Positions 21,540 through 34,091 of a DNA stretch of 64,000 nucleotides are shown piece after piece; positions within the stretch are counted from its first letter, which is position 1, and every line of letters starts with the position of its first letter. Below the pieces are notes generated by a model. The model searched no databases, was not told where the DNA came from, and saw only the letters and a list, made by a program, of their open reading frames with translations. A program made the position numbers and the translations under genes. The DNA lies in contig OZ025253.1 in NCBI GenBank assembly GCA_964019135.1, positions 7,941,059 through 8,005,058 of the forward strand, in the 5' to 3' direction. Source of the stretch: Arenicola marina (taxonomy: Eukaryota; Annelida; Polychaeta; Arenicolidae).

Positions 21540-23055
21540 TTAATCTCCTTTCTAATTGTGCCTCACACTCACACCATTATGTCAACCAGTAACGACCTGG
21601 CGCCTATCGCCGACGATAGCCACAGCTTTCCAGGTGATTAGGTCCATTTTATTACAAGGTCACGCCACCCCCCCCCCCCTTCCCCTCCCCTCCCCTACTC
21701 CGCGGTCGCCCCCCCCCCCCCACGGCCCATCACCCTCACCCCCCCCTCTACACGTTCCCTCACCTCCACACAGGCACGAGTCCGGGATTGACGCCTGAAG
21801 GTTATCTGGGTTTTATCACGGTAACGAGACGCTGTGTGAGTTCTCCCCCTCCCCCACCCCATCCACCCCCTCCCGCCCCCACTCCCCCCTACCCTCCCGC
21901 TACCATCCCCATTAGTTACGCGGTGTCAGGCCCTGAAGGTGTTGCTCCTGGTTACGCCCCCCACCCCCCATCCCTTCCTCCCTCGCCCTCGCCGCCCTGC
22001 TGGTATCGGTTTAGTTCAATGGAACTTATGAAGTCAGATGACCGCATTGTTGTATTGAATTTTTAACTTTCAGACTCCCTTGTCATAAAGTGATTCTTCG
22101 CCAAGGATCTCTCGAAGTTGCCAAAAGCTATGTTACACAAATGCTCGTGGCCTACTCCCTCCCCGGCATCAGGGGGGGGCGGGGATCAGGTTACATCGGG
22201 GCGAAGGGGTGAAGGAGGGGGGGGGGGGGACGGCAGAAGCGGGTTCCCGGGTTTATACAACCTTGGTTGATGACTGAGCCGTGACGGGAGCCGGGAATCA
22301 GGCTGTACAGGAGGGCCTTACCCCCCGACTTCGCGTTACACGTGTCGTGGGCCGGTGCGCAGGAATACTTCACAGCGTGAACAGGGCACCGGCAGATCCG
22401 AGGTTCAGAAAATGGGAGTCTCCAAATCTGAGGGCGGGGGGCTCTTTTTTCAGTCGCTCCCGAAGCTGCAACTATGGGTGGAGGGGGGTGGGGGGGGGCG
22501 CACATACAAGTAAAGAAGGGACCGAAAAATGTTTTGGTCTGAAATGGAGTGGGTCCCCCCCCCCCCCCAAAAAAAACTTCTGGGTGCCCCACCCCCCACT
22601 TCCCTTGGATACGCCCCGAGCGTGACATGCCCATACGCCTACTATCCCGACGCCCGGGTCCATGCGGTTCCCATTTTTCCCCCATCACCTGCTGTTGTTG
22701 ACCAGACCACCACCCTGCTCTCACTTACCCGCCCCCCCCCGGCTATCACCCCCCCCCCCAGCTCTCACCCCCACACCGGCTCCTACCCCCACTGCTACAA
22801 CCCGGTCCCGTCCCTCCGAGAGATAACAACTGCCACGAGTCTCTCTCTGTTCCACTCTCCCTCACCACGTGGCGCTGATTAACGCCCAACAAGTGGCCAG
22901 TAACAACGGGGGCAGAACGGTGGGGGTGCTGAAAGACAAGGAAAGGGAGGCGAATGACCTGACGCATACCGCCCCCCTCCCTTTCCCTCCCCACCCCCAG
23001 CTGTCCCCTCCCCAACACACTCTTCCACCCTGACGGGCGGGACTCGCTGCAAGCG
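21540..23055. other. C-rich low-complexity spacer
   Basis: The stretch has many C-runs (21665-21740, 21845-21905, 22550-22568, 22730-22760) with a few G-runs. Long open frames here (177 and 239 codons on the minus strand) are Pro-rich and come from the base composition. Two acceptor-like tracts (near 22072 and 22453) lack a convincing exon and donor. Confidence 0.6.
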
Positions 23056-23059
23056 GCGT

Positions 23060-23345
23060 GGCCGGTCAGGAGGCAGTGATGGGGGCGGGAAAGGGGGCGG
23101 GCAAGGGGAAGAGGGTGGGGGCGGGGGGCGGGGAAGGGGGCGGGGAAGGGGGCAGGGAAGGGGAAGGGGGGTGGGGGCGGGGAAGGGGAAGGGGAAGGGG
23201 GTGGGGGCGGTGGCGCGGGCAAGGGGGCTGGAGCGGGGGTGGAAGCGGGGGCGGGGAAGGGGAAGATGGTTGGGGCTGGAGCGGGGGCGGGGGGCGGGGG
23301 GTGGGCAAGGGGAAGGGGGCTGGAGCGAGGGCGAGGGTGGGCGGT
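23060..23345. repeat. G-rich, almost all-purine tract
   Basis: Irregular GGGGAAGGGG and GGGGGCGGGG units run for about 280 bp. The plus strand is almost all G and A with scattered C. Such tracts can form quadruplex or triplex DNA. The 127- and 168-codon frames are composition artefacts. Confidence 0.9.
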
Positions 23346-23686
23346 CAGAGTGGCCGGAGCAGGGGAGGAGTGAGAGATACTGCATTCTCTTGGAAAATGG
23401 ATTGCTCTTTTAGCGGAATGGCTTTGTGGACTGACCTTTGAAGCCCTCAGCGGTAGTGTCGTCACATGGTCGTTACTAGAACCTCACCCCCCCCCCCCTC
23501 CTCCTCCCTCATACCCCTATCTACCCTAACAAGCTCCAGGTGCCAAATTAGTCCAACTAGTCAAGGTGGTCGAACTGTTACTAGGAATTAATCCTAGATA
23601 TTGATCACGTGACCAGGCACTCGAGGTCATTTTGGAGTCACAGGGGATGCATTTGCCTTTCGCCGCAAGGGGGGACACTACGTATG

Positions 23687-23701
23687 AGCGCCACCTAGCG
23701 G
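23687..23701 (-). promoter_or_regulatory. CTCF-like site, 14/15 match
   Basis: The minus strand reads CCGCTAGGTGGCGCT, matching the CTCF core consensus CCASYAGRKGGCRSY at 14 of 15 positions. The AGGTGGCGCT part is the form known as a CTCF core in flies. It lies in unique DNA. Confidence 0.45.
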
Positions 23702-23837
23702 ACTAGAAACATACAGAATAAAATATTGGTGTTAAAGGTCACTGTGGTGTACATGCATGCTAAACTGGGCTATAACATAACATGAAATAGGGTGAAACAT
23801 GCCTCAGATGGCAGGGGGTGGGAGTGAGAGCCGAACT

Positions 23838-24085
23838 CGTCACTGAGCCTCAGCCTCAGTCTGAGCCCTCAGTCCGTGCCTCAGTCTGAGCCTCAGCCTC
23901 AGCCTCAGCCTCAGTCCGTGCCTCAGTCTGAGCCTAAGTCTGAGCCTCAGTCTGAGCCTCAGTCTGAGCCTCAGCGCCAGTCTAAGCCTCAGTCTGAGCC
24001 TCAGCCTCAGCCTCAGCGCCAGCCTCACCCTCAGCCTCAGCCTCAGCCTCAGCGCCAGCCTCACCTCAGCCTCAGCCTCAGCTAG
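23838..24085. repeat. CAGCCT/CAGTCTGAG hexamer repeat
   Basis: CCTCAG hexamers alternate with TCTGAG and CGCCAG variants for about 250 bp. Period 6 keeps frames open on both strands: plus reads as Ser-Glu-Pro-Gln, minus as Leu-Arg. Neither looks like a real protein. Confidence 0.95.
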
Positions 24086-24089
24086 GCAG

Positions 24090-24769
24090 GCCCCCTGAAA
24101 GGACAATAGAATTCATTGCTGCAACCGTTAATGATCTGCCCGTCTTAAGTTGGCTTATTATCCCCGCCATCAGCGCCTCTAACGGTGGCCTCCAAAACCA
24201 ACAATAAAATGCCTTTATCTCTGCGCGATATTTAAAATAGACAGCGGAAGTGGATGGGAGTCAGTTCACTTCCTGTGAGACGGATCCCATGTTTCCCTGC
24301 CGAATATTTACTCTCGACCGTAATCGCCGGTTTGTTTACAAACACGCAATGAGTAGCAAAACAATGTAGTCTTAGTAGTCTCACCCCCAATGTAGGCCAA
24401 CGTCCCCGCAAGTAACAACTAGATCACCCAATTCCCTTGTCTCTAAAAACAAAAGAGAGGTCTTCTTTTTGCGACAACTGAGGAGATAAACATGCTGGGA
24501 GCGGGAACCCGTTGCATATATCAGCGGATGCTGGCAGACCCACCATTTCAGCTTTTAGTAAACTTGCGCAATATCCTAAACATAATGGTAAGTGCTGACA
24601 CCGTCGCCCGCCGCTAGGGGTAGAAACCCAATCCCAGACGGAGCGTTTTATCATAAAACACGCCGTAAAATATAATGGATGAAGGAGAGCGAGGTCGTGG
24701 TGGTGAAAGTGTAAGGAGGGGTCTTGATAATCCATATCAACGGTTAAAAAACATTTCCATACTTCCCCC
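24090..24769. other. Unique spacer before assembly gap
   Basis: No firm gene. A possible plus-strand exon ends in ATG|GTAAGT at 24586 with an acceptor-like ATTTCAG at about 24544-24550, but it is only 36 nt and has no other support. Confidence 0.5.
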
Positions 24770-24969
24770 NNNNNNNNNNNNNNNNNNNNNNNNNNNNNNN
24801 NNNNNNNNNNNNNNNNNNNNNNNNNNNNNNNNNNNNNNNNNNNNNNNNNNNNNNNNNNNNNNNNNNNNNNNNNNNNNNNNNNNNNNNNNNNNNNNNNNNN
24901 NNNNNNNNNNNNNNNNNNNNNNNNNNNNNNNNNNNNNNNNNNNNNNNNNNNNNNNNNNNNNNNNNNNNN
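24770..24969. other. Assembly gap (200 N)
   Basis: Exactly 200 N, a conventional scaffold-gap size, so the true distance is unknown. It starts in a C-run and the sequence after it is C-rich, which fits an assembly break at low-complexity DNA. Open frames crossing it are meaningless. Confidence 0.99.
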
Positions 24970-27630
24970 CTCTTAATCTTCCAACCGTCAGCCCTGGCCC
25001 CCTCCAACCCCCCCCCCCCCTTCCATCCAGCACGCCCCCTTCCCCCTCCAGCACCCCCCAAGCCACCCAGCCCCCAGGTTTTAATGGCCCAGGTGGCGTG
25101 CTGACGCGGTTACCGGGATCCACGACCTGTTTAGCGGGTCAGAACGAGATAAATAAACGATCCCTATGAGGTGTAACGTGACACCCGGGTAGTCAGTAAG
25201 GGGGTAGCGCGGCGACCGCACTGACACCTAGCGGGATGCGACAGATACACCTCTCCCATGGCGAATCGACCCCCCCCCCCCTCCAACCCCACCCCCACCC
25301 ACACACCCCTTGGTCCACTCCACCCTCTCCCACCCACACTCACCCTGGTCCACTCTACACCCTGGTTCACTCCACCCTCTGGTCCACCCCACACCTCCCA
25401 CCCCTCACCGCATACCGATCACAGTCGACACATCCAGAGATTAACCGCACAGCTCTGTTGGGACCAGATTACGCTCAGGTCACCAGCCCGATGAGCCATT
25501 TCGAGGATTGCACTCGTTGACCCCAGGTCTCCGTGAGGATCCGACACAGGCTTTGTTTGTCAGCGCGTGACTGAGACAGATACCCGTTAAATCGTCGCTA
25601 AAAATAGATAGTCGTTACCACGTTACTATGGATACAATAGTTGGAATAACCTTGTAAATAAATCATTTAAAAGGGCGCTTTTAATGGGGCAACATGTATT
25701 TCTGGTTCTGGGTACCGTGGGTGAAGATCGCCCGGAAGCAATACAGCTGTAATGCGAGCATGAGGGGCTCTAAATGTTGTATTATAGCAATATCACTATT
25801 CTAAACAATTCTCGGGTTTGAGGCACACAACTGGGTGGCGTAAGCTTTTTTATAATCTGGCATGAACTGTAAAAGACAGTGGAAGACTGAATGGTTGGCC
25901 ACGATTTGGCCAGCTTTCTCTATGCCTCCCGATCCCGTTGACGCGCGCCAGGGGCTGGGCCTACCTACACTTCGGTCGGTGCCTACTATATGTGGCTTAT
26001 ACCATTATGGGAGCGTCGCGTCACTAAAAAAAACGTTAATTATCCACACACAGGTAACAATATTCATGTCACTGACCAGCCGGAGATTTGAGACATTCAT
26101 TGTACTAATGTTTTTTTACGTCATGTAGTCCACTACCCCCCCCCCCCGCTCCCCGTCGGAGAACCTCCCCCCCCCACCCCGCTTCCCTCGCACCCCCTGG
26201 GAGTCTCGACGGACAGATCAGTCCTGCCCCCCACCCTTCGTCCTATGGATCCCGTGTGTCACATGATGTATACAGTACTTATCATAAGTACTGGTGGCTG
26301 CCAAGAGAAGCAAAAAACTACAACACCGACAGTAGGAAACAATACCACATTATACTGCAGTACCGCGGCTGTTGTGCTTATTTGTAAACAACACATCTCC
26401 GTCAGTACCTAAATGGGCTTCTAAGGGTGTGTGTTTTTTTGGGTTTTTTCTTGGGGGCGGGTGGGGGGGGCGCAAAACTCACACAGCGAATAAACATAAA
26501 CATATTTGCCACATGGAGAGTTTGGCAACGGATATCGTAGTTTTTAGCGCGCACAATTTGTTTATAATACGTAAGTGTGAAGATATTCAGTACAACGTTT
26601 GCTGCGTTTTGCGCCTATACGTCATCGAATAGACTATGGGGGTCTCTTTTGAACTTGCAATAAACGTCATTTTAAAGCAAGGTGGCAGTCTGGGTCCAAG
26701 TCGTCAGCCCACCGCTGGAAAGTCGAACTAGTGTCCAGGTTTCCTTGACCTGTGCCCCATCTTAATGTCTCGTATTAGCGCTCACCACTGGCATTACCGT
26801 CTGGGCAAATTACTGACACTATCCAAACAATCGTGGTATTTGTTTACTCTACCTAACCCATTTAGTTACATATATACATGTATTATATATAGAGAGAGAG
26901 AGGGGGGTGGGGGTGGGGGTGGGGGTGGGGAGAGAACTACGTCACTAGTGACGTCACATCCAGGGACCTGTCGCCAAGGTTCATCGGGAAGTGCCGCTAT
27001 GAAATTTAGCAGCTGCTAATGTATCAGAGGCAGCCGTAATTTCTGAAATACGGGAGAAACAGCACACATCGCCTGGATCTATGGAACGCGTTACCCCGGC
27101 CGACGCTGTCTGGTGGAAACCAGGTCCGCAGTAAATTAATGGCTGCCGCATTCATGCGGAGACCCCACGTGTCTGTCGTCACCTACGGAGTCTCGTCAGG
27201 ATCTCGTCAGGATATCGTCCGGGCTCGCGTCAACCGGGCTGATGGTGATAAGGTGGGATAAGGGAGAGAAGGGGAGAGGGGGTGAGGGGTCGGGGTCGCT
27301 ATGAGCTGTACAGTCGTTGTGTATATATAGTTTGTTGTGGTGTTACCGAGTTTCTTCGGGTTTATGCCCCGTTTATATCGTTCGCGCGCTCCGCCATGAC
27401 AAGGGCAGGACGAGGGCGAGATCTCGTTCTACTTGAGAGAAAGTTTGCCCTCGTCTGTATCACCGAGGCCCGAGTTTTCTTAACACCTGTTCTTCTTCTC
27501 TCCGTGCATCTCCTGCTCTCCGGACCTCTGTCTCCGGATGTCTTTTATATATTTAATAATATATAATCTTTATTTCACTAGATCTCTGTCTAATCGCTGT
27601 TTCTCGTTCTTGTGTTTTTTCGCTTTCTCA
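24970..27630. other. Unique spacer with C-rich, G-rich and microsatellite tracts
   Basis: C-rich tracts lie at 25005-25080, 25268-25400 and 26140-26185. A quadruplex-type motif (GGGGGT repeated four times) lies at about 26902-26935. TGACGTCA occurs at 26950-26957. No exon was supported. Confidence 0.55.
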
Positions 27631-27633
27631 CTT

Positions 27634-30355
27634 TCTACGCCTGATATTCCCCGCGAGGGGGCGCCGCTCTTACTCTCTACGCCTGATATTTCCCACAAGG
27701 GGGCGCCGCTCTTACTCTCTACGCCTGATATTCCCCGCGAGGGGGCGCCGCTCTTACTCTCTACGCCTGATATTCCCCGCGAGGGGGCGCCGCTCTTACT
27801 CTCTACTCCTGATATTTCCCGCGAGGGGGCGCCGCTCTTACTCTCTACGCCTGATATTCCCCGCGAGGGGGCGCCGCTCTCACTCTCTACGTCTGATATT
27901 CCCCGCGAGGGGGCGCCGCTCTCACTTTCTACGTCTGATATTTCCCGCGAGGGGGCGCCGCTCTCACTCTCTACGTCTGATATTCCCCGCGAGGGGGCGC
28001 CGCTCTCACTCTCTACGCCTGATATTCCCCGCGAGGGGGCGCCGCTCTCACTCTTTACGCCTGATATTCCCCGCGAGGGGGCGCCGCTCTCACTCTCTAC
28101 GTCTGATATTCCCCGCGAGGGGGCGCCGCTCTCACTCTCTTCGTCTCATATTCCCCGCGAGGGGGCGCCGCTCTCACTCTCTACGTCTGATATTCCCCGC
28201 GAGGGGGCGCCGCTCTCACTCTCTTCGTCTGATATTCCCCGCGAGGGGGCGCCGCTCTCGCTCTCTACGTCTGATATTCCCCGCGAGGGGGCGCCGCACT
28301 CATTCTCAACGTCTGATATTCCCTGCGAGGGGGCGCCGCTCTCACTCTCTACGCCTGATATTCCCCGCGAGGGGGCGCCGCTCTCACTCTCTACGTCTGA
28401 TATTCCCCGCGAGGGGGCGCCGCTGTCACTCTCTACGTCTGATATTCCCCGCGAGGGGGCGCCGCACTCATTCTCTTCGTCTGATATTCCCCGCGAGGGG
28501 GCGCCGCTCTCACTGTCTACGTCTGATATTCCCCGCGAGGGGGCGCCGCTCTCACTCTCTTCGTCTGATATTCCCCGCGAGGGGGCACCGCTTTCACTCT
28601 CTACGTCTGATATTCCCCGCGAGGGGGCGCCGCACTCATTCTCTACGTCTGATATTCCCTGTGAGGGGGCGCCGCTCTCACTCTCTTCGTCTGATATTCC
28701 CCGCGAGGGGGCGCCGCACTCATTCTCTACGTCTGATATTCCCCGTGAGGGGGCGCCGCACTCATTCTCTACGTCTGATATTCCCTGCGGAGGGGCGCCG
28801 CTCTCACTCTCTTCGTCTGATATTCCCCGCGAGGGGGCGCCGCTCTCACTCTCTACGTCTGATATTCCCCGCGAGGGGACGCCGCACTCATTCTCTACGT
28901 CTGATATTCCCTGCGAGGGGGCGCCACTCTCACTCTCTACGCCTGATATACCCCGCGAGGAGGCGCCGCTCTCACTCTCTACGCCTGATATTCCCCGCGT
29001 GGGGGCGCCGCTCTCACTCTCTACGTCTGATATTCCCTGCGAGGGGGCGCCGCTCTCACTCTCTACGCCTGGTATTCCCCGCGAGGGGGCGCCGCTCTCA
29101 CTCTCTACGTCTGATATTTCCCGCGAGGGGGCGCCGCTCTCACTCTCTACGTCTGATATTCCCCGCGATGGGGCGCCGCTCTCACTGTCTACGCCTGATA
29201 TTCACCGCGAGGGGGCGCCGCTCTCACTCTCTACATCTGATATTTCCCGCGAGGGGGCGCCGCTCTCACTCTCTACGTCTGATATTCCCCGCGAGGGGGC
29301 GCCGCTCTCACTCTCTACGCCTGATATTCCCCGCGAGGGGCGCCGCTCTCACTCTCTACGCCTGATATTCCCCGCGATGGGGCGCCGCTCTCACTCTCTT
29401 CGTCTGATATTCCCCGCGAGGGGGCACCGCTCTCACTCTCTTCGTCTGATATTCCCCGCGAGGGGGCGCCGCTCTCACTCTCTACGTCTGATATTCCCCG
29501 CGATGGGGCGCCGCTCTCACTCTCTACGTCTGATATTCCCCGCGAGGGGGCGCCGCTCTAACTCTCTACGTCTGATATTCCCCGCGAGGTGGCGCCGCTC
29601 TCACTCTCTACGCCTGATATTCCCCGCGAGGGGGCGCCGCTCTCACTCTCTACGCCTGATATTTCCCGCGAGGGGGCGCCGCTCTCACTCTCTACGTCTG
29701 ATATTCCCTGCGAGGGGGCGCCGCTCTCACTCTCTACGCCTGATATTCCCCGTGAGAGGGCGCCGCTCCCACTCTCTACGCCTGATATTCCCCGTGAGAG
29801 GGTGCCGCTCCCACTCTCTACGCCTGATATCCCCCGCGAGGGGGCGCCGCTCTCACTCTCTACGTCTGATACTTCCCGCGAGGGGGCGCTGCTCTCACTC
29901 TCTACGTCTGATATTCCCCGTGAGAGGGCGCCGCTCTCATTCTCTACGTCTGATACTCCCCGCGAGGGGGCGCCGCTCTCACTCTCTACGTCTGATACTT
30001 CCCGCGAGGGGGCGCCGCTCTCATTCTCTACGTCTGATACTCACCGAGAGGGGGCGCCGCTCTCATTCTCTACGTCTGATACTCCCCGCGAGGGGGCGCC
30101 GCTCTCACTCTCTACGTCTGATACTTCCCGCGAGGGGGCGCCGCTCTCACTCTCTACGTCTGATATTCCCTGCGAGGGGGCGCCGCTTTCACTCTCTACG
30201 CCTGATACTCACCGAGAGGGGGCGCTGCTCTCACTCTCTACGCCTAATATTCCCCGCGAGGGGGCGCCGCTCTGACTCTCTACGCCTGATATTCCCCGTG
30301 AGAGGGCGCCGCTTAAATTTCTACGCCTTATATTCCCCGCAAGGGGGCGCCGCTT
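27634..30355 (+). repeat. 42-bp satellite array, ~65 copies, each with a CTCF-like core
   Basis: The unit is GATATTCCCCGCGAGGGGGC followed by GCCGCTCTCACTCTCTACGC and CT. It repeats about 65 times head to tail with few substitutions (CGCCT/CGTCT, CCCC/TCCC, CTCACT/CATTCT). Each unit holds CCGCGAGGGGGCGCC, which matches the CTCF consensus CCASYAGRKGGCRSY at 13 of 15 positions, always in plus orientation. The 42-bp period is 14 codons, so a 994-codon plus frame is open (unit DIPREGAPLSLSTP). A one-base loss near 29335 shifts the rest to a second frame (RRSHSLRLIFPARG), which is also open. That tolerance of frameshift argues against a protein. The spacing equals four helical turns. Confidence 0.95.
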
Positions 30356-30359
30356 TGAA

Positions 30360-30585
30360 TGGGTTAATGGCGTGCTTGACCTTATCTATAACTTGCTCTC
30401 TCTTTCGGGAACCCGCGACTCTGGATGTAACACAGAGCGCCCGCAGAGCCCTCTGCCGGCTCAGCCACCGGGGCCGCCCCCGTCATTGCCCAACAAAGGG
30501 AGATGGTGCTGGTAGTCAGTGAGTCAGTGACCTCAGTGATCCCTTAAGTAAGCTTCCAAATAGAGGTCTCCATGTGGTACAAAAA
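30360..30585. other. Unique flank of the 42-bp array
   Basis: Unique sequence. The open frame carried over from the array stops at 30522. No gene was recognised. Confidence 0.5.
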
Positions 30586-30589
30586 GGTG

Positions 30590-30915
30590 GGCGTGGGGGG
30601 TGGGGGGGAAGGGTAGGGGCGGGCTGGTTGGGTGTGGGGAGAGAGTGGGGGGGGGGCCCGGGGCTCACCAGTACGCAGCAGGGGGGGGGGGGGCTCCGGG
30701 GCTCATCAGTACGCAGCAGGGGGGGGGTAGGGGCGGGCTGGTTGGGTGTGGGGAGAGAGTGGGGGGGGGCCCGGGGCTCACCAGTACGCAGCAGGGGGGG
30801 GGGGTAGGGGCGGGCTGGTTGGGTGTGGGGAGAGAGTGGGGGGGGGGCCCGGGGGTCATCAGTACGCAGCAGGGGGGGGGACTCCGGGGGTCATCAGTAC
30901 GCAGCAGGGGGGGGG
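30590..30915. repeat. G-rich tandem repeat, ~76-115 bp units
   Basis: GTAGGGGCGGGCTGG starts near 30613, 30728 and 30804. Each copy is followed by GGTTGGGTGTGGGGAGAGAG, a long G-run and CAGTACGCAGCAGGGG. Unit length varies through partial duplication of the CAGTACGCAGCAG piece. Confidence 0.9.
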
Positions 30916-30919
30916 GCTG

Positions 30920-33735
30920 TCTTCACGCTCCTTCGACGGCTGCAGAATCTCTCCCGTAACGTCTCGACGCCGCCACGGAACTTAAAGTCAAAGTCAACAT
31001 TACACCCCCCCCCCCTCTCCTGCCCCCCTCCCTCCTTACCCCTCTCCTTCCCAATCAACTTCACTGGGAGGAACGAGGTTGTGGCAGGTCCACACCTCCA
31101 CTGTTCCTCACCGACCACTCCTCCCCGCCCCCCCCCCCCCAAACGTCACCGACCCCGCCGCTGACCCTCGCGGCAGATGCCAGTCGACAGCCTCCGTTCG
31201 TAACAGTCGTTAAGTCCCCTCCCCAGTTACTAAACCCCCGAGTCGCTTGTCTTTGATCGACGTAAGCGGACCACACCGGGGTGGTTGGGGGTGGCGGGTG
31301 GGGTGGGGGGAGCGAAGGGGGGTTTGGAAGGAGGTGGAGCGCTAAGGGTTTGAACTTGGAGCTGTCCTTTTGTGCTTTCAGGTTCATTTGGTGAGACGAG
31401 GGAAGGGGTTAAGTTGCCTGAGTGGGGTGAGTGGCAAGGAGGAGAAGGACGAGGACGCAGGGTACGGGACCAGGGAGGGCAGATCTCTCCCAGCTGGCTG
31501 TTACACTCGCAGCCTAAAAATCGAAACGCTTCGTTATAAAATTACCCCCCAGACGTCATGGTAGTCTCGACAGCGTTGTCACGACCAAACCCACGTGATC
31601 GGTTACACCTGTTGTCACGGTAACGATCACCCCTGTAGCTTCTCCCTTTGTCATGGGTTCCTTTCAATGATCGGTTATATCTATTGTTACGGTATCCGTG
31701 ACGTCATGGGTAACACCAGTGGCCATGGCAGCCGCCAAGTGATCCATTCGCAGGTTTTTGTATCGTACTTACACGAAACACCAGGAATTCATCCGCTGAA
31801 CATGTGTTTTTGACTGCTTTGCCATAGGATTGCCAATAAGTCCCTGTTATGCAAATTCGGTAGCTAGTATAGATAGAGGTTCCGGCGCACGGAGGGTTTT
31901 TTCACAACGCATTTCAATGCGGGGGATTCGGGTCCTGAGGAAATATTCGGTTTTGTAAGAATTTAGCTTCTACTGAGAGTTGGTTTGGAGAGGTTATACT
32001 TTACCAACTCACCAATATCGAACTGTGGTGGGAATCTTGTTTAAGCAGCGTTTAGCGTACCGAGACCATAACACGAGGCGGTCACTGGGCGGCCCCGATA
32101 GACCAGTCCCCAGACCGGTATCAGACTGGACTTGCTTCAAAGGATTAAGTCCAATGCTAAGATGACAAACACTCGAGACTGTTTGCAAACCTGTTTGCCC
32201 CAAGTTTGTTTCCAGCCCCACACCAATGGACAAACATCCTCTCCGCTGTGACCACCCTGGGGGACCCACGGCCAACGACCACCGGCTAACTGACTGGCCA
32301 GCGCTCGCCTTACCTACCCCTCCCTCCTCCCCGCCCCCGATCCTCCTCCCGTCCACTTCGACTGGTCATCCGGACCCATAGTGTCCATCAGCACTGTGGC
32401 CGGTGTGTATCTAAACAGGAGGCGTGGTCTCTCGTCACTTTGCCCCGCTCTGCCTGGTGGAGATCCCACTCTACTGCCGTCAGTCTCTGTCTGCTTCACA
32501 TATACATATTCGACTGTCAGTGCCATTTAAGGTATTGGGTGCAGTTTACGTCTTAACACGCAGGAGAAATGAATATTGACGTGACGGTCACGTGGTCGGA
32601 GAGAATGGTTCTATTATTCTGGGGGGGATCTCTCTACCTCTCCCTATCTGTCTCTTTTTTCTATCTCTCTTTCTCTCTCTACCGATCTGTGTTCTGCCTC
32701 TCGTCTTTCTCTCATTCTCTCTCTCACCGTCTCACTTCATCTGCCTCTCCCTCTATATATCTCTCTCTCTCTCTCTCTCTCTGCTCCCCTCTGCCGTCTC
32801 TCATAATCCTGAACAAACTTCACCCCAGTCACGCAGTGCAAACAGGTGGCCATTGGCTTTCGGGTACGCGACGCTAAAGACATCTGAAAGGATACTTCTA
32901 AGTTGAAATACATCAAAGATCGGTATTCTTTTCATCCCACTTCAGACAGCAAGACGAATGCTCGTACACCCGCGTCAGGCGGCCTCTCATGCCATTTATA
33001 CACACTATTTATCTACCATTCGCCTAGACTTACATGGTGAGTTACCCTGGCTTAACTGCTTAATTGCCACATAGATGCGAAGTGACTGTTAACCTTAAAG
33101 CCCAGTGCCTTCCCGTCATCCACCATGAGGTGTCAAGACGCGGTAGGTGTATAAATCTTCAATTTGGGAGCACAATTCACGTCTAACGAGGAATCACCTG
33201 GACCAAAACTGTTGACTTTAAATAACAAAAACGTTGTTGTTATGACAAGGTGACGACAACTGCCAGTTGCTGCATTTCCATTTCCGGCAAATTCGACCAG
33301 TGTCACCCACTCACTAGAGTGCGAATACTTCGTTAAACGGTAGCGTGGGTCAAAGGTATGGGGAAAATGCAGTTATAATAACCTACTAAGTACGTTAACT
33401 GGTTAACACATATATTTGCTTGCTTGCTCATCTCCTTGAAATGCACTTAATCAGCTACGTACATTTTCCCACGGGTAGATATGTGTGCAATTAGGATAAA
33501 ATTATTGGTGATTCACGGGTCATGCTCGCTTAAAGGGGAGCTGAAACAGCGGAACGTAAGATAAGTACTGATGGTTATTGCCATGATGGTCCATTTACAC
33601 CAGCCTGACTCATCTTTATTATATTGCATAAAATCTATTCAAATAGGGAAACATGACTCATATACATATAAAAACAAAAATCTAGAAAATAAATCTGTAT
33701 TTGTTTCCCTTTAAGATCCCGTGTTGTCTTCTCAC
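30920..33735. other. Unique spacer with a (CT)n microsatellite
   Basis: C-runs lie near 31003 and 31130, and a CT-rich tract runs 32630-32785. TGACGTCA occurs near 31697. A possible 45-nt plus exon after TTTTGTGCTTTCAG (31381-31425, followed by GTGAGT) is too short to support. No other exon was recognised. Confidence 0.5.
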
Positions 33736-33739
33736 ACAG

Positions 33740-33810
33740 GCTGCAGGGGTCCTATTATTGTTGCCGCTGCACATCTGACCTCTGACCTCTGACCCTCTGA
33801 CCCCACTGAG
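33740..33810 (+). other. Candidate untranslated exon with good splice sites
   Basis: A pyrimidine-rich tract ending CTTCTCACACAG (33728-33739) precedes this 71-nt segment. It is followed by a consensus donor, GAG|GTAAGT (33808-33816). All three frames hit a stop inside the TGACC repeats, so it could only be an internal 5'-UTR or non-coding RNA exon. The splice signals are what supports it; no partner exons were identified. Confidence 0.3.
33776..33804. promoter_or_regulatory. Clustered DR1-type nuclear-receptor half-sites
   Basis: TGACCTCTGACCTCTGACC and further TGACCC steps follow. On the minus strand this is AGGTCA-N-AGGTCA, the DR1 arrangement bound by RXR-, HNF4- and COUP-TF-type receptors. 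It may equally be a 7-bp microsatellite. A second copy of the same motif is at 38546-38566. Confidence 0.35.
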
Positions 33811-34091
33811 GTAAGTGTTCACTGTAATGCTACCTATATATTCGATTATCGTTCCTATATATACGTCAATAAAGAAAAATAGCATGTTCATGGAAATACA
33901 TGTTGTGAATTTGGGTCGTTGACTATTATATCTGTGTGCTTACTTCTTCAATGATAACATTGAATTTCAATAAAAGAAACGTAGATTTAGCACGTGTGTC
34001 CAACAAAGCCAACTTGAAAGTGTAACCACGTTACACGTTACACGTTACATCCGTGCAGCAAGCCGTGTTACTGCCCAGACCCGGGCACAGG

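Noticed and set aside
24675..25169. Open frames of 105-164 codons around the gap
   Set aside because: They run through 200 N and are therefore artificial.
27538..30522. 994-codon plus-strand open frame resembling a repetitive secreted or structural protein
   Set aside because: The frame exists because the 42-bp period is a multiple of three. A one-base loss near 29335 changes the frame and it stays open in the new one. Several overlapping frames are open, which is expected of a satellite and not of a protein under selection.
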